A stretch of 64,000 nt of DNA from Dyadobacter alkalitolerans DSM 23607 (GCF_000428845.1 NZ_AUAS01000005.1:310001-374000); one strand, 5' to 3'. Counted from the stretch's first letter, positions 35,433-44,956 are shown. Translations and numbers: made by a program. The notes: a model not told the origin generated them from the sequence alone.

Positions 35433-36230
35433 ATGTCATCTAATGGAAAATATGCGCTGATCACAGGCGCAACAAGCGGCATAGGCTACGAGTTGGCCCT
35501 GCTGTTTGCAAAAGACCAGTATAATCTGGTGATCGTTTCACGGGACGAGCAGCAGCTGGAAGTGAAGGCGCAGGAATTCAGACAGCATGGTGTGGAAGTG
35601 ATCACAATTGCGAAGGACTTTTTCAACCGGGAGGAAACCTTGTCGGTTTACGAAGAAGTGAAAAGCAAAGGAATTACCATTGATGTGCTGGTTAACGATG
35701 CCGGTCAGGGAGTTTACGGATTATTCCAGGACAATGAGCTGGACCGCGAACTGGACATTATCGAGCTGAACATTTCAGCTGTGGTGATCCTTACCAAGCT
35801 TTTCCTGAAAGATATGCTTGCAGTGAATTCCGGCAAAATACTTAACCTGGCCTCTATTGCCAGTAAAACCCCGGGCCCATGGCAAGCAGTTTATCACGGC
35901 ACGAAAGCATTTGTGTTGTCATTCAGCCAGGGGCTGCGTGAAGAATTGAGCGAAACGGATATAATCGTAACTGCATTATTACCAGGCGTTACCGACACCG
36001 ATTTCTTCAACAAGGCAGACATGAACAGCAGCAAAGCTGTGCAGGACGAAGAATCCAAAGCTGATCCCGCAGGCGTGGCTAAGGACGGTTACAACGCACT
36101 GATGGCAGGCAAGGATAAGGTAATATCCGGGCTTAAAAATAAGTTACAAATGGGTATAAGCAATGTGACGCCCGACAGCATGGTCGCGCATAACATGAAC
36201 GAAATGCAAAAGCCTGTTACTGAGGAATAA
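35433..36230 (+). CDS. Short-chain dehydrogenase/reductase
   Basis: A 265-residue classical SDR. The N-terminal cofactor motif TGATSGIGYELA binds NAD(P). NDAGQGVYG corresponds to the NNAG motif. The catalytic Ser lies in LNLASIASKTPG and the Tyr-x3-Lys pair in YHGTKAFV, all intact. The substrate is not predictable. It starts 30 bases after glgB on the same strand and ends before a strong terminator at 36252, so it is probably the last gene of the glucan operon. A possible role in stress or sugar redox chemistry is inference. Confidence 0.88.
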   Translation: MSSNGKYALITGATSGIGYELALLFAKDQYNLVIVSRDEQQLEVKAQEFRQHGVEVITIAKDFFNREETLSVYEEVKSKGITIDVLVNDAGQGVYGLFQDNELDRELDIIELNISAVVILTKLFLKDMLAVNSGKILNLASIASKTPGPWQAVYHGTKAFVLSFSQGLREELSETDIIVTALLPGVTDTDFFNKADMNSSKAVQDEESKADPAGVAKDGYNALMAGKDKVISGLKNKLQMGISNVTPDSMVAHNMNEMQKPVTEE

Positions 36231-36251
36231 TTTCCAATATTTCGACTTTAC

Positions 36252-36284
36252 GGCCATATCATCTCAGGGTGATATGGCCTTTTT
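36252..36284 (+). terminator. Intrinsic terminator after the glg operon and SDR gene
   Basis: GGCCATATCA (36252-36261) pairs perfectly with TGATATGGCC (36270-36279) around an eight-base loop and is followed by TTTTT. It lies 22 bases after the SDR stop and closes the rightward transcript. Confidence 0.85.
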
Positions 36285-36482
36285 GCGTTTAGCCTTTAAA
36301 TAAATCTCACCGGCCTTTTAATGGTTGAAAAAGCACATTCTTCTTCTTTTCTTTTAATTATACTTCCGGTTAAAAACTGATCAGCGTTTCCATGATATCA
36401 CCGGGTCTCACCGGGAAAATGCCTGGCTAAGCGTCGATCAGTTTAATGTCCCACATCACCCTTTACAACATTTAAAGACATT

Positions 36483-37238
36483 ATGATAAACGCGCTGATT
36501 ATCGATGATGAAGTTAAAGCTCGTCACATTCTTGCCAATTATCTGGAAACAATGATCCCGGAGGAAATGACCATCAGGCAAGCGCGATCGGTGGATCAAG
36601 CAGTGGAAGTGATGAAAACATTCAAGCCCGGAATCATATTCCTGGATGTGGAGATGCCGGGAAAGTTTGGCTTTGAATTGTTGGCTGGCCGAAAAAATCC
36701 TGACTTCGATATCGTTTTTATAACCGCATTCAATAAATACGCCATCCAGGCGATCCGGTTCAGTGCGCTGGATTATTTGTTAAAACCCATATGTGTGGAA
36801 GAGTTGAGATGTGCCATTGAACGGCATATTGAAAAAGTGAAAGAGAAGAATGCCCGCCCCAGTCAGATGCTTCTGGACAACCTGATGGACAACATTAAGA
36901 AGAAGGAAATTAAAGATTTTCGTCTGGCCGTCCCTTCCAGCGAAGGCGTTTTCTTCTTTATGCTGGACGAAATCCTGAGGCTCGAAGCAGACAAAAATTA
37001 CACGTCCATCCACCTGGTTGGTAAAAGACCATTTGTTTCCAGCAAAACCTTAAAGCACTTTGACGAAATGCTGGCCGACTTTAATTTCATCCGCACACAC
37101 AAATCACACCTCGTTAACTCCCGGTACATTAAGCAAGTGTCGCACAACAGTCAGTATGTGCTCCTTTCCGACGGATCGCAGGTGGAAGTATCAAGAAGAA
37201 AAAAGGAAGAAGTCCAACAGCAGCTGAACCTGCGCTAA
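36483..37238 (+). CDS. LytTR-family response regulator
   Basis: A 251-residue transcription factor. The N-terminal receiver has the acidic pair in ALIIDDEVKA, the acceptor Asp in IIFLDVEMPGKFG, Thr in VFITAFNKY and Lys in YLLKPICVEE. The C-terminal LytTR DNA-binding domain (about 145-250) shows LRLEADKNYTSIHLV, FIRTHKSHLVN and the terminal LSDGSQVEVSRRKKEE. No histidine kinase gene lies next to it, so its LytS-type partner must be elsewhere. It sits alone between a terminator and the convergent DUF3037 gene, with a 250-base leader region upstream. Confidence 0.92.
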   Translation: MINALIIDDEVKARHILANYLETMIPEEMTIRQARSVDQAVEVMKTFKPGIIFLDVEMPGKFGFELLAGRKNPDFDIVFITAFNKYAIQAIRFSALDYLLKPICVEELRCAIERHIEKVKEKNARPSQMLLDNLMDNIKKKEIKDFRLAVPSSEGVFFFMLDEILRLEADKNYTSIHLVGKRPFVSSKTLKHFDEMLADFNFIRTHKSHLVNSRYIKQVSHNSQYVLLSDGSQVEVSRRKKEEVQQQLNLR

Positions 37239-37239
37239 G

Positions 37240-37626
37240 TTACCTGACCATTTGATCAAACAATTTATCCAAACTCACTTCCGGTTCCCGGCAAAAGCCA
37301 GGATGCACTTTTGATGATTGTACAACAGTGCTTCGCGTGGCGGTAAGCCAACGGAAACGTGATGCAGGCGGCAGCGCAGCAATGGTGCCGCCTTCTTTTT
37401 TACCCAAACAAATCAACTTCAATGCATTCAGGTAGGCACTTACTTCATCGAGGTCCAGGCTTTCGGAAAGCACGCGCAACTTGGCAGCATTCAGCTCAAT
37501 GGTGCATTCCAGAAAACGCTTTGACGGACAAAATAAAATAACACCCACATTCACAAATTCTTCGCGCTCGACCCTGGGCACGACGCGAATTACGGCGTAC
37601 TCAAATAAGTGCTGCTCTTGCATCAT
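37240..37626 (-). CDS. DUF3037 family protein, partner of the HipA-like kinase
   Basis: A 128-residue protein from ATG 37626 (M-M-Q-E-Q); a start at 37647 would add seven residues. The core EYAVIRVVPRVEREEFVNVG and VILFCPSKRFLECTIELN match DUF3037, which commonly stands next to HipA-like proteins in Bacteroidota and Actinobacteria. Its start lies inside the last codons of the HipA-like gene (26-base overlap), so they are translated together. The molecular role of DUF3037 is unknown to me. A function with the kinase, for example as regulator or target binder, is inferred from pairing. Confidence 0.83.
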   Translation of the reverse strand: MMQEQHLFEYAVIRVVPRVEREEFVNVGVILFCPSKRFLECTIELNAAKLRVLSESLDLDEVSAYLNALKLICLGKKEGGTIAALPPASRFRWLTATRSTVVQSSKVHPGFCREPEVSLDKLFDQMVR

Positions 37627-38398
37627 TAGCTCCTTTAACAAATACATCCGACACGGAGAGCCGCGACGCTAAAAATTTCACATAAGCCTGCCGATGTTCT
37701 TCGGCAGTTTCAAAAGGCGCATCGCGCAGCAGCCAGTCATCCGGAATCAGCGATACAACGGCCTCAATTTTTTCAACATTTAAAATGGACTTAAATTCGG
37801 TATTAATAGATTCGATATCAGCAGCGTAACGAAGCAGCACATGATCTTTCACCTGTGCAAACGGCCGCTTAGCCTGCTCTTCCCAGTTATCCCACGAATG
37901 ATGAAAATACAATGCTGCGCCATGGTCTATAAGCCATAACTCTTTATGCCACATGAGCATATTGGTGTTCCTGGCCGTGCGGTCCACATTGGTAATGAGG
38001 CTGTCGAGCCATACGATTGCGGATGCAAGCCGTGACTCCACGTCGGTTACCACGGGATCATAAGTAATGGCGCCGGATAGATAATGGATGGCCAGATTCA
38101 ACCCGGTGCTGGCACGAAGCAGATCCTGAATTTCTTCGTCGGGCTCTGTCCTTCCGAATGCCTCGTCGAGATTGGCAAAAACGATTTCAGGAACTTTCAA
38201 GCCCAGCAGTCGCGCAATTTCCCCTCCTATCAGCTCTGCAATCAGCGCTTTTGTTCCTTGCCCGGCCCCGCGGAATTTCAGGACATATAAAAAATCGTCG
38301 TCGGCCTCGGCAATAGCAGGCAGCGATCCGCCTTCCCGCAGCGGGGTAACATATCGGGTAACATTTACAGTTCTGGATTGAAGTTGTTGACCATTCAT
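37601..38398 (-). CDS. HipA-like kinase (short HipA_2 type)
   Basis: A 265-residue protein, much shorter than E. coli HipA (440). FLYVLKFRGAGQGTKALIAE gives the ATP-binding lysine region. The catalytic loop is NVDRTARNTNML and the metal-binding motif LIDHGAALYF, so the catalytic residues appear intact. HipA kinases phosphorylate cytoplasmic targets such as tRNA synthetases, but that role is not shown for this short group. No HipB-like helix-turn-helix antitoxin is nearby; instead the overlapping DUF3037 gene is downstream. Divergent promoter space of about 160 bases lies before the secreted protein gene at 38562. Confidence 0.82.
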   Translation of the reverse strand: MNGQQLQSRTVNVTRYVTPLREGGSLPAIAEADDDFLYVLKFRGAGQGTKALIAELIGGEIARLLGLKVPEIVFANLDEAFGRTEPDEEIQDLLRASTGLNLAIHYLSGAITYDPVVTDVESRLASAIVWLDSLITNVDRTARNTNMLMWHKELWLIDHGAALYFHHSWDNWEEQAKRPFAQVKDHVLLRYAADIESINTEFKSILNVEKIEAVVSLIPDDWLLRDAPFETAEEHRQAYVKFLASRLSVSDVFVKGANDARAALI

Positions 38399-38561
38399 TA
38401 CATTATACTAACGGTTCAAAGCTGTCAATATAGAGATTTTTCACTAAACAAGTCCCATTTCGGCCATCACCTGCGCCCTGAGAAAGGGGCTTTATTCACA
38501 TCCGCTCAGGTTGGAACGGTATTTGATACTTCACTTAATATCAAACAAACTGGCAACCCAA

Positions 38562-38948
38562 ATGACCAAGCGCATGAGACGGTTAAAAATATTAATGATT
38601 ATGACGGTGTTAGCTGCACCAACCATTGCTTTTTCGCAATCGCGGGATAACAAAACGGAATCAAAACGCTCTGAGCGAACATTTCAGAAAAAATCTTCGA
38701 GGTTGAGTTCTTCGACAGACACATCCGATGTCTCCGCAATCGTCAAGGATTCGTCCAACGCCGAGAGCGGCCCTATCCTTAATGACAACGGAACCGTGAG
38801 CACAAACGGAACGATCAACGGAAGAAGCAGCACCGGTCGCCCCGATGCCGACACCACAACATCTTATTCAGTAAAACGCAATAAGAAAACGATCAGAAGC
38901 GGTGGCACAGCAACACCCCACACGACGAAGAGAAGAAGCAGACCTTAA
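38562..38948 (+). CDS. Small secreted Ser/Thr-rich protein, unknown function
   Basis: A 128-residue protein from ATG 38562. A basic start and a hydrophobic segment (RRLKILMIMTVLAAPTIAFS) form a signal peptide cleaved near AFS-QS. The mature part is low-complexity, rich in Ser, Thr, Asn, Lys and Arg (SSRLSSSTDTSDVS, GTVSTNGTINGRSS), and ends in the basic KRRSRP. It is probably disordered. I recognise no family. A strong terminator follows within 13 bases, so it is a stand-alone transcript, and codon usage looks normal for the window. Confidence 0.6.
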   Translation: MTKRMRRLKILMIMTVLAAPTIAFSQSRDNKTESKRSERTFQKKSSRLSSSTDTSDVSAIVKDSSNAESGPILNDNGTVSTNGTINGRSSTGRPDADTTTSYSVKRNKKTIRSGGTATPHTTKRRSRP

Positions 38949-38960
38949 AAAGATGACCTT

Positions 38961-38993
38961 AACCCCGATCCAGCGTCGGGGTTTATTTTTTTT
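38961..38993 (+). terminator. Intrinsic terminator after the small secreted protein gene
   Basis: AACCCCGA (38961-38968) pairs with TCGGGGTT (38976-38983) around a seven-base loop and is followed by a long T-rich tract to 38993. Confidence 0.85.
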
Positions 38994-39104
38994 GCCTTTG
39001 CATTAAAAATAGCGAAACAGTGTTAACATTCCAGTGCGACGGATGCGTTGAATGCGGCATTTTTGCTGTTTTTGAATTTGCAATTATAACAGCGAACTTG
39101 CAGC

Positions 39105-39998
39105 ATGGTCTTCGATTTTCGGTTACAGGTTTTTAACACGGTTGCCCGCCGGCTCAACTTTACAAAAGCGGCTGCGGAGCTTTATATCACACAACCAGCC
39201 GTAACAAAGCACATTCACGAGCTTGAAAATCAGCTGAATACCAAGCTTTTTGAGCGTAACGGCTCGCGTGTGAAGCTTACCCAGGCTGGCGAAATTCTCC
39301 TGCACCATAGCGAACAGATCTTTGAGATTTACCGGAACATTGAGTTTGAGATCAACAACCTGGCACAGCGCCAGGGCGGAAAGCTGCGGCTCGGCGCCAG
39401 CACCACGGCCGCGCAATACATTCTTCCTCCTATCCTGGCCGCTTTTCACAGGAAGTTTCACAACATTCAGGTAACGCTTACCATTAAAAATACCGAAGAA
39501 ATTGAGCAAGCCCTGCAAAACAAAGAGATTGACCTGGGCGTAATTGAAGGTTTTTCCAAAAACGCTGCTATAAAGTATATCGAGTTTTTAAAGGACGAAA
39601 TTGTTCTGGTGGCCGCCAGTAAAAACCCGACTGCCATGACCGGCACCGTTTCACCGGAAAAGCTCAAAACCATCCCGTTGCTTATGCGCGAACCCGGTTC
39701 GGGGACATTAGAAGTGATTGCCCATGCCCTAAAGACGATTGGCGTCAGCATTGCCGAGCTGAACATTGAAATGCAGCTTGGCAGCAGCGAAAGCATGAAA
39801 CTATATATGCTGCATTCGGATTCCATGGCGTTACTATCCGTTCATGCCGTGCTGAAAGAACTGCAAAGCAAGGAGTGCCGCATTGTGGATGTGGAAGGTC
39901 TGAACATTGAGCGCTATTTCTATTTTACGATCCTGCACGGCCAGCACGAGGCATTACCCGACCTTTTTATGAAATTCGCCCGCTTTGTTGCGAAGTGA
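39105..39998 (+). CDS. LysR-type transcriptional regulator
   Basis: A 297-residue regulator. The N-terminal winged helix-turn-helix has LNFTKAAAELYITQPAVTKH, the usual LysR recognition region with AVTKHI. The effector domain (about 90-295) begins GGKLRLGASTTAAQYILPPI, as in CysB/CbbR-type LysR proteins, and contains the ligand pocket around LMREPGSGTLEV. It binds DNA as a tetramer and responds to a small molecule, which cannot be named here. It is not divergent from a clear target; the downstream dehydrogenase-like gene at 40121 begins 120 bases after its stop on the same strand. Confidence 0.92.
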   Translation: MVFDFRLQVFNTVARRLNFTKAAAELYITQPAVTKHIHELENQLNTKLFERNGSRVKLTQAGEILLHHSEQIFEIYRNIEFEINNLAQRQGGKLRLGASTTAAQYILPPILAAFHRKFHNIQVTLTIKNTEEIEQALQNKEIDLGVIEGFSKNAAIKYIEFLKDEIVLVAASKNPTAMTGTVSPEKLKTIPLLMREPGSGTLEVIAHALKTIGVSIAELNIEMQLGSSESMKLYMLHSDSMALLSVHAVLKELQSKECRIVDVEGLNIERYFYFTILHGQHEALPDLFMKFARFVAK

Positions 39999-40120
39999 AT
40001 GTCCCAAATGAATTGGTGCTTTTTTGAGTAGTTATTTCCGAATATCCCATTTATTAAGTTGAGTTTGTATCCATATTTTTTCATCTGAAACAAGATGAAT
40101 TGTTTATCATAAATCCAATT

Positions 40121-42772
40121 ATGTTAAAGATTACTCTGAGTCTCGTAACTGCCTTCCTGATCCTTTACTGGAATAATGCAGCGATCGACCGTTCTGCATC
40201 CGTTAATAGCCCAGCCCGCTCTGTAACAGCGGATTCTCTTCCTAATGCAGCCGCATGGCCTGCTGAGTTGAATGTTACCCATTTTGCCGGGTCAGACCTT
40301 ACACCAAGTCCAGCCTGCCTTGCCGTTGCAGCCAGCGGAGAAGTTTTTGTGGGCGTTGACATGATTGGCTCACTAGGGAAAACGCCCGGAAAAGGACGCA
40401 TTGTGCGCTTGGTCGATACGGATCATGATGGAAAAGTTGATAAAAATACCACATTCGCAGAGGTGGATAATCCGCGTGGAATCATTGCTATGGGTGATCG
40501 CGTATTTGTTTTACACACCACCTTTTCAAAAGAAACACAAAAGGCATCGGGGATGGACCTGGTCGTTTTTGAAGATAAAAACCGGGATGGCGTGGCCGAC
40601 GGAGGCCCTTCGCCTTTGATCCAAAGCATAAGCTCACCAAAATTCCTCCAAAGCCGAGGAACGGATCATTCAACAAACGGGATTCGGATGGGGATCGATG
40701 GCTGGATTTACATTGCTGTCGGTGATTTTGGTTTTCATGACGCCGTCGACAGGTCGGGCAAAAAGCTGACCCAACTGGGTGGTGGAATCGTGCGTGTTAG
40801 ACCCGACGGGACTGAGATGGAGGTTTTCACTCACGGCATGCGTAACATTTACGATGTGGCGATTGACCCCTACATGAATATTTTCACAAGAGACAACACC
40901 AATGACGGAGGCGGCTGGAACATTCGGTTCAGCCATCAGATACAATCAGGTGAATATGGCTATCCTGTTCTCTTCAAGCATTTTACAGAAGAAATTATTC
41001 CTGCGCTCGTCGATGTGGGCGGTGGCTCGGGGACGGGGTCCTTGTTTATGGATGATCCCAACTGGCCCGCAAAATACAATCAGGTGCCTATGATGGCCGA
41101 CTGGGGCAGAAACCAGCTTTACATTCATAGGGTGACACCCGACGGGCCTACGTTCACGCAGAAAGAAGAGGAATTCATCAAGCTTGCACAGATTACAGAT
41201 ATTGATATCGATGCGGCAGGAAGCGTGTACTTATCTGCCTGGGATGGCGCGGGTTATTCAGGGAATCCGGGCAAAGGTTTTGTGGTTCGTGCGGTGCCCA
41301 AAACTTGGCAGTACAAACCTTTTGCTGACCTTAAAAAATCCTCTGTAAAAGACCTGGCTGCATTGCTGACGAATGCAAGCGCGGTCCAACGCCTCGCTGC
41401 ACAACAGGAGTTGCTTACCCGGAAAGCAAAAGATGCCGGAAAAGCATCCTTAGGCATTGCCACGAACAAAAAACTCCCGCTTTACGCACGTGTTGCCGGG
41501 ATTTTCACATATGCCCAGGTTGCAGGCACTACCGGCCAGGATAACCTCGTTAAGCTCACTGAAGATAATGATGTGAGGGAATTTGCCCTCCGCGCATTGG
41601 CCGATCGCCTGAAAAATGTTTCTAATGTCCCTGTTGAGCCGTTTCTGAAAGGTTTGCAAGACGGATCGCCGCGCGTCCAGCTTGTGTCGACGGTAGGATT
41701 AGGCCGGCTAGGCCGCCCTGAAACGGCAGACGCATTGCTGAAAGTAAAGGTGCCTGCATCATTCGTATCGCCTGCCAAAGGAACAGAAGGACCGCACGCA
41801 ACGCCAAACTCACCCATTATTGCCCCGCACATTGCCGTAAGAGCACTTGTTGCGCTCAATGCTGTGGATGCATGCGTGAAAGCCATCGGAACAGAAAATG
41901 CCACGCTCGCGCTATGGGCACTGCGTTACATGCATGATCCCAAAGCAGTATCAGGGCTGATTTCGGCTTACGGACGAGCGAAAGGCGATGCATCTAAAAA
42001 CCAGATAATGACCACATTAGCACGGCTTTACAAGAAAGAAGCACCCTATGACGGCTCCTGGTGGTGGAGCACCCGCCCTGATACGCATGGGCCTTACTAT
42101 AAGGCCGTTACGTGGGAATCGTCGGATTCGATCAAAGGATTTTTGATGGAGGAATGGAAAAAGACGGATGAAAACGGAAAGCAGCGCTTTGCCGACCTGA
42201 ATGGTAAAATGCGCATGGGCATCACCGAATTCGGCGGTGAAGAAGTGGTCGCCGCCAAAGAAGAAGTGAAAATTGATTTAAATAAAATCCGAAATAAAAA
42301 AGGGCAGGTGGGCGAATCTTCGATTGAAGATGTCATGCTGGCGATTGCCAAAATCGAAGGTAATCCTGCTTTGGGAAAACAGTTATTCACCAAGCAGGGA
42401 TGCATTGCATGCCATAGCCTCAGCAAAGGCGAAGTCATGAAAGGACCATTTATGGGCCAGATCGGCTCCATTATGAACCGCGAACAGATCGCCGAATCCA
42501 TTTTGAAGCCCAATGCATCTATCTCTCAGGGATTTGCCTCGGTGTTGATCACTGCAAAAGGGGACAAGACTTACATGGGATTCGTTTCCGAAGAATCGGC
42601 GGAGAAGGTTGTAATCCGTGACATTACCGGACAAGTAACGGTTGTAAAAGCATCCGATATCATTTCGCGGAAAGAAATGGAGACGTCAATGATGCCTCCT
42701 GGGCTTGCGAATGAGCTTTCTTACGAGGAATTTGCTTCGCTGATCACATTTTTATCTCAGCAACGGAAATAG
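40121..42772 (+). CDS. Propeller-HEAT-cytochrome c protein (membrane-bound dehydrogenase-like)
   Basis: An 883-residue exported protein from ATG 40121; a longer frame from 40100 spoils the signal (MLKITLSLVTAFLILYWNN). Residues 45-420 form a beta-propeller of the sugar/sorbosone dehydrogenase type (NGIRMGIDGWIYIAVGDFGF, GMRNIYDVAIDP). Residues 430-650 contain HEAT-like helical repeats. The C-terminal 130 residues are a cytochrome c domain with the haem motif CIACH at 761-765 and a distal Met candidate in SMMPPGL. This is the PVC-type haem-binding dehydrogenase architecture. It may oxidise sugars in the periplasm or accept electrons from the GMC enzyme at 45974. That link is inference. Confidence 0.87.
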   Translation: MLKITLSLVTAFLILYWNNAAIDRSASVNSPARSVTADSLPNAAAWPAELNVTHFAGSDLTPSPACLAVAASGEVFVGVDMIGSLGKTPGKGRIVRLVDTDHDGKVDKNTTFAEVDNPRGIIAMGDRVFVLHTTFSKETQKASGMDLVVFEDKNRDGVADGGPSPLIQSISSPKFLQSRGTDHSTNGIRMGIDGWIYIAVGDFGFHDAVDRSGKKLTQLGGGIVRVRPDGTEMEVFTHGMRNIYDVAIDPYMNIFTRDNTNDGGGWNIRFSHQIQSGEYGYPVLFKHFTEEIIPALVDVGGGSGTGSLFMDDPNWPAKYNQVPMMADWGRNQLYIHRVTPDGPTFTQKEEEFIKLAQITDIDIDAAGSVYLSAWDGAGYSGNPGKGFVVRAVPKTWQYKPFADLKKSSVKDLAALLTNASAVQRLAAQQELLTRKAKDAGKASLGIATNKKLPLYARVAGIFTYAQVAGTTGQDNLVKLTEDNDVREFALRALADRLKNVSNVPVEPFLKGLQDGSPRVQLVSTVGLGRLGRPETADALLKVKVPASFVSPAKGTEGPHATPNSPIIAPHIAVRALVALNAVDACVKAIGTENATLALWALRYMHDPKAVSGLISAYGRAKGDASKNQIMTTLARLYKKEAPYDGSWWWSTRPDTHGPYYKAVTWESSDSIKGFLMEEWKKTDENGKQRFADLNGKMRMGITEFGGEEVVAAKEEVKIDLNKIRNKKGQVGESSIEDVMLAIAKIEGNPALGKQLFTKQGCIACHSLSKGEVMKGPFMGQIGSIMNREQIAESILKPNASISQGFASVLITAKGDKTYMGFVSEESAEKVVIRDITGQVTVVKASDIISRKEMETSMMPPGLANELSYEEFASLITFLSQQRK

Positions 42773-42814
42773 CGGCAGTCGTTGCAGCCCGGTTCAATCT
42801 TAAACATTCCATTC

Positions 42815-43663
42815 ATGAAAAAACATCTGGCGTTTCTTTTCTTGCTTGCACTGGGATCCTGTAACGATGATAAAAACCAGCCTGCGCCCTACCCCGACCC
42901 TGCGGTGCTGGCGAAGCAACAGGCGCCTTTTGGTTCGCCGCCCGTAGATGTGAAATTGAAAAAGCTGCTGTATAACGGCAAACTCGCTGCAGAATACATT
43001 TATGAGGGAGATTTGCTTCGTGAACAAAAAAAGTTTCTGTTTTTTAATGTTCCCGGGCATTATCAAAGCGGCAATTTCGTAAGGAATGCGGGGGTTACAG
43101 AATCTTACGATGTTGTCTCCGCGGCCTGGAACGGCGAAGCGCAAACCGTTTCCGATGTTTTCAAACCTGCGTATTCGATCCGGTTTAATAAGCCTGATAA
43201 TGATTCACTGCGCGAAGTGACGGAAGAGAACCTGATTTTCCTGGAAATTTTTTACAGGACTTATGCAATTGATAAAGAAGGGTTTATCACGCGCCAGGAA
43301 TTTACCGAGAAGACCAACACAGCCAACGATTTTTCAATATTCTACATCCGGAATGGGCAGCATAATATCGCCAAAAGCTGGGTCAAATATGCCGAACAAG
43401 CTGCTCCCGGCAGTTATGTCGAATACGAATTTGACAATCATCCAAACCCGTTCTTTAAGCTTGGCCTGGACCGGACCGGGCAGCTGGCTGCACATGCTAT
43501 GAGCCCGAACAATGTGGTGAAAGAGACCGTAAGCGATGCCAATGGCCCGATTTATTCTATTGATTACAAATATGAATACGCTGCAAATGGTTATCCAAGC
43601 AAAGTCAGCGTCGGATCCAAAAGCCCGGCTATCACTCCCTATACGATGGAATTTAACTATTGA
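42815..43663 (+). CDS. Lipoprotein of unknown function
   Basis: A 282-residue lipoprotein. ATG 42815 gives the signal MKKHLAFLFLLALGSC with the lipidated Cys at 16. The mature sequence is beta-rich with repeated Tyr/Gly patterns (LLYNGKLAAEYIYEGDLL, SIDYKYEYAANGYPSKVSVG). These resemble the YD-type repeats of Bacteroidota DUF4595-like lipoproteins, though a firm match is not claimed. It follows the cytochrome-containing gene after 42 bases on the same strand and may be cotranscribed. Function unknown. Confidence 0.65.
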   Translation: MKKHLAFLFLLALGSCNDDKNQPAPYPDPAVLAKQQAPFGSPPVDVKLKKLLYNGKLAAEYIYEGDLLREQKKFLFFNVPGHYQSGNFVRNAGVTESYDVVSAAWNGEAQTVSDVFKPAYSIRFNKPDNDSLREVTEENLIFLEIFYRTYAIDKEGFITRQEFTEKTNTANDFSIFYIRNGQHNIAKSWVKYAEQAAPGSYVEYEFDNHPNPFFKLGLDRTGQLAAHAMSPNNVVKETVSDANGPIYSIDYKYEYAANGYPSKVSVGSKSPAITPYTMEFNY

Positions 43664-43936
43664 CAGAGCGAGAACATTGCCCTAATTGCTTAACAGCGGG
43701 CATGGAATGGTAGATACGATCCCGATTTTTTTACATTTTCAATGTCTGATAGCAGGGGCGCCTCGGTATTATCCATCCTTATTTTACATTTCGTATCCTT
43801 TCAAAGTTAGCCAACATATCCGCTATTTTGAAAAGTTTTTAATCCATGCGGCGGCGATGGTCACAGGCTGTGCGTTACCGGAGTCTTTTGTCGAATTTTA
43901 TATTTAAATTGTCACCCTTAACTTTTTATCAAAAAC

Positions 43937-44887
43937 ATGAAGAAATTAATACAAACCTGTCTTTTTGCATTCGCATTATTGCCAGGCGCTTTCGCAAACC
44001 AAGCAAATCCGATCCCCTCAGCCCCTGCCCCCGCGCCTATCGAAGGCCGCTGGGACATTACCGTAGATATGGATGGCAAAAAGGCCCCATCCTGGCTGGA
44101 AGTGCGCCATTCAGGCAACCATACATTGATTGGCCAGTTTACAAGCGTCTCGGGAAGTGCCCGCCCTATTTCAGAAGTCATCTTTAAGGATGGCCGGTTT
44201 AGCTTTGAAATCCCGCCGCAATGGGAAAAAGGTGATGGCAATTTAAAGCTCGAAGGAACGCTGACAGGAGAAAAGATCGCAGGAAGTGTAAGCACACCCG
44301 ATGGTAAAAAATACAATTACACTGGCGTTCGCGCACCGTCTTTACGCAGGACAGCGGCACCTGTATGGGGCACGCCGATCAAGCTCACCGGCGGAAATGA
44401 GATCAAGGGATGGCATGCAGCCGGTGAGAACCAGTGGATCGCTGAAAACGGCATTTTGCGCAGTCCAAAATCCGGTGCAAACCTTATTACAGATCAGAAA
44501 TTCAATGATTTTAAACTGCATGTGGAATTCCGCATTCCAAAAGGAAGCAATAGCGGCGTGTATCTGAGAGGCCGTTATGAGGTGCAGGTTACCGACAGCA
44601 AAGGCATGGAACCATCTCTGGACCAGTTGGGTGCAGTTTACGGCTTCCTGGTTCCAAGCGAAATGATGGCCAAAGATCCGGGCGAATGGCAGTCTTTTGA
44701 CATTACATTGGTTGGCCGCATGCTGACACTGGTTACCAACGGCAAAACCGTGATCACCAATCAGGAAATTCCCGGCATCACAGGTGGGGCGCTGGACAGC
44801 AACGAAGGCGAGCCAGGCCCGCTTTACATCCAGGGCGATCATGGCCCGGTGGAATACAGAAATATTGTGATTACTCCCGCCAAATAA
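43937..44887 (+). CDS. 3-keto-disaccharide hydrolase-like protein (DUF1080)
   Basis: A 316-residue secreted protein with a signal peptide (KKLIQTCLFAFALLPGAFA). Residues 35-135 are a small beta-barrel-like domain (EGRWDITVDMDGKKAPSWLE). Residues 145-315 are the DUF1080/3-keto-disaccharide hydrolase jelly-roll: IKGWHAAGENQWIAENGILR, FKLHVEFRIPKGSNSGVYLR and the terminal DHGPVEYRNIVI. The family splits 3-keto-glycosides, or has a lectin-like relative role, in the periplasm. Together with the GMC/gluconate dehydrogenase subunit pair downstream, it suggests glycoside breakdown through 3-keto sugars. The catalytic residues cannot be assigned with confidence. Confidence 0.85.
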   Translation: MKKLIQTCLFAFALLPGAFANQANPIPSAPAPAPIEGRWDITVDMDGKKAPSWLEVRHSGNHTLIGQFTSVSGSARPISEVIFKDGRFSFEIPPQWEKGDGNLKLEGTLTGEKIAGSVSTPDGKKYNYTGVRAPSLRRTAAPVWGTPIKLTGGNEIKGWHAAGENQWIAENGILRSPKSGANLITDQKFNDFKLHVEFRIPKGSNSGVYLRGRYEVQVTDSKGMEPSLDQLGAVYGFLVPSEMMAKDPGEWQSFDITLVGRMLTLVTNGKTVITNQEIPGITGGALDSNEGEPGPLYIQGDHGPVEYRNIVITPAK

Positions 44888-44928
44888 TTTCAATCATTCA
44901 AAGCGGATTTTTATTGGATCAAACAAAA

Positions 44929-44956
44929 AAGTGGCAGGGAAATTCCCTGCCACTTT
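44929..44956 (+). terminator. Intrinsic terminator after the DUF1080 gene
   Basis: AAGTGGCAGGGAA pairs with TTCCCTGCCACTT around a very short AT loop, followed by a modest T stretch. The six A before it would serve as a T-run for leftward transcription, so it could work in both directions. Confidence 0.75.

Noticed and set aside
36285..36482. Possible riboswitch or leader structure before the LytTR gene
   Set aside because: No known riboswitch core or long stem could be recognised.
43686..43907. Rightward 73-codon frame between the lipoprotein and DUF1080 genes
   Set aside because: No motif, signal or family match, and it ends 29 bases before the DUF1080 start in a leader-like AT-rich region. 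Treated as chance.
44342..44893. Leftward 183-codon frame opposite the DUF1080 gene
   Set aside because: Antisense shadow with His/Asn-rich composition and no domain.
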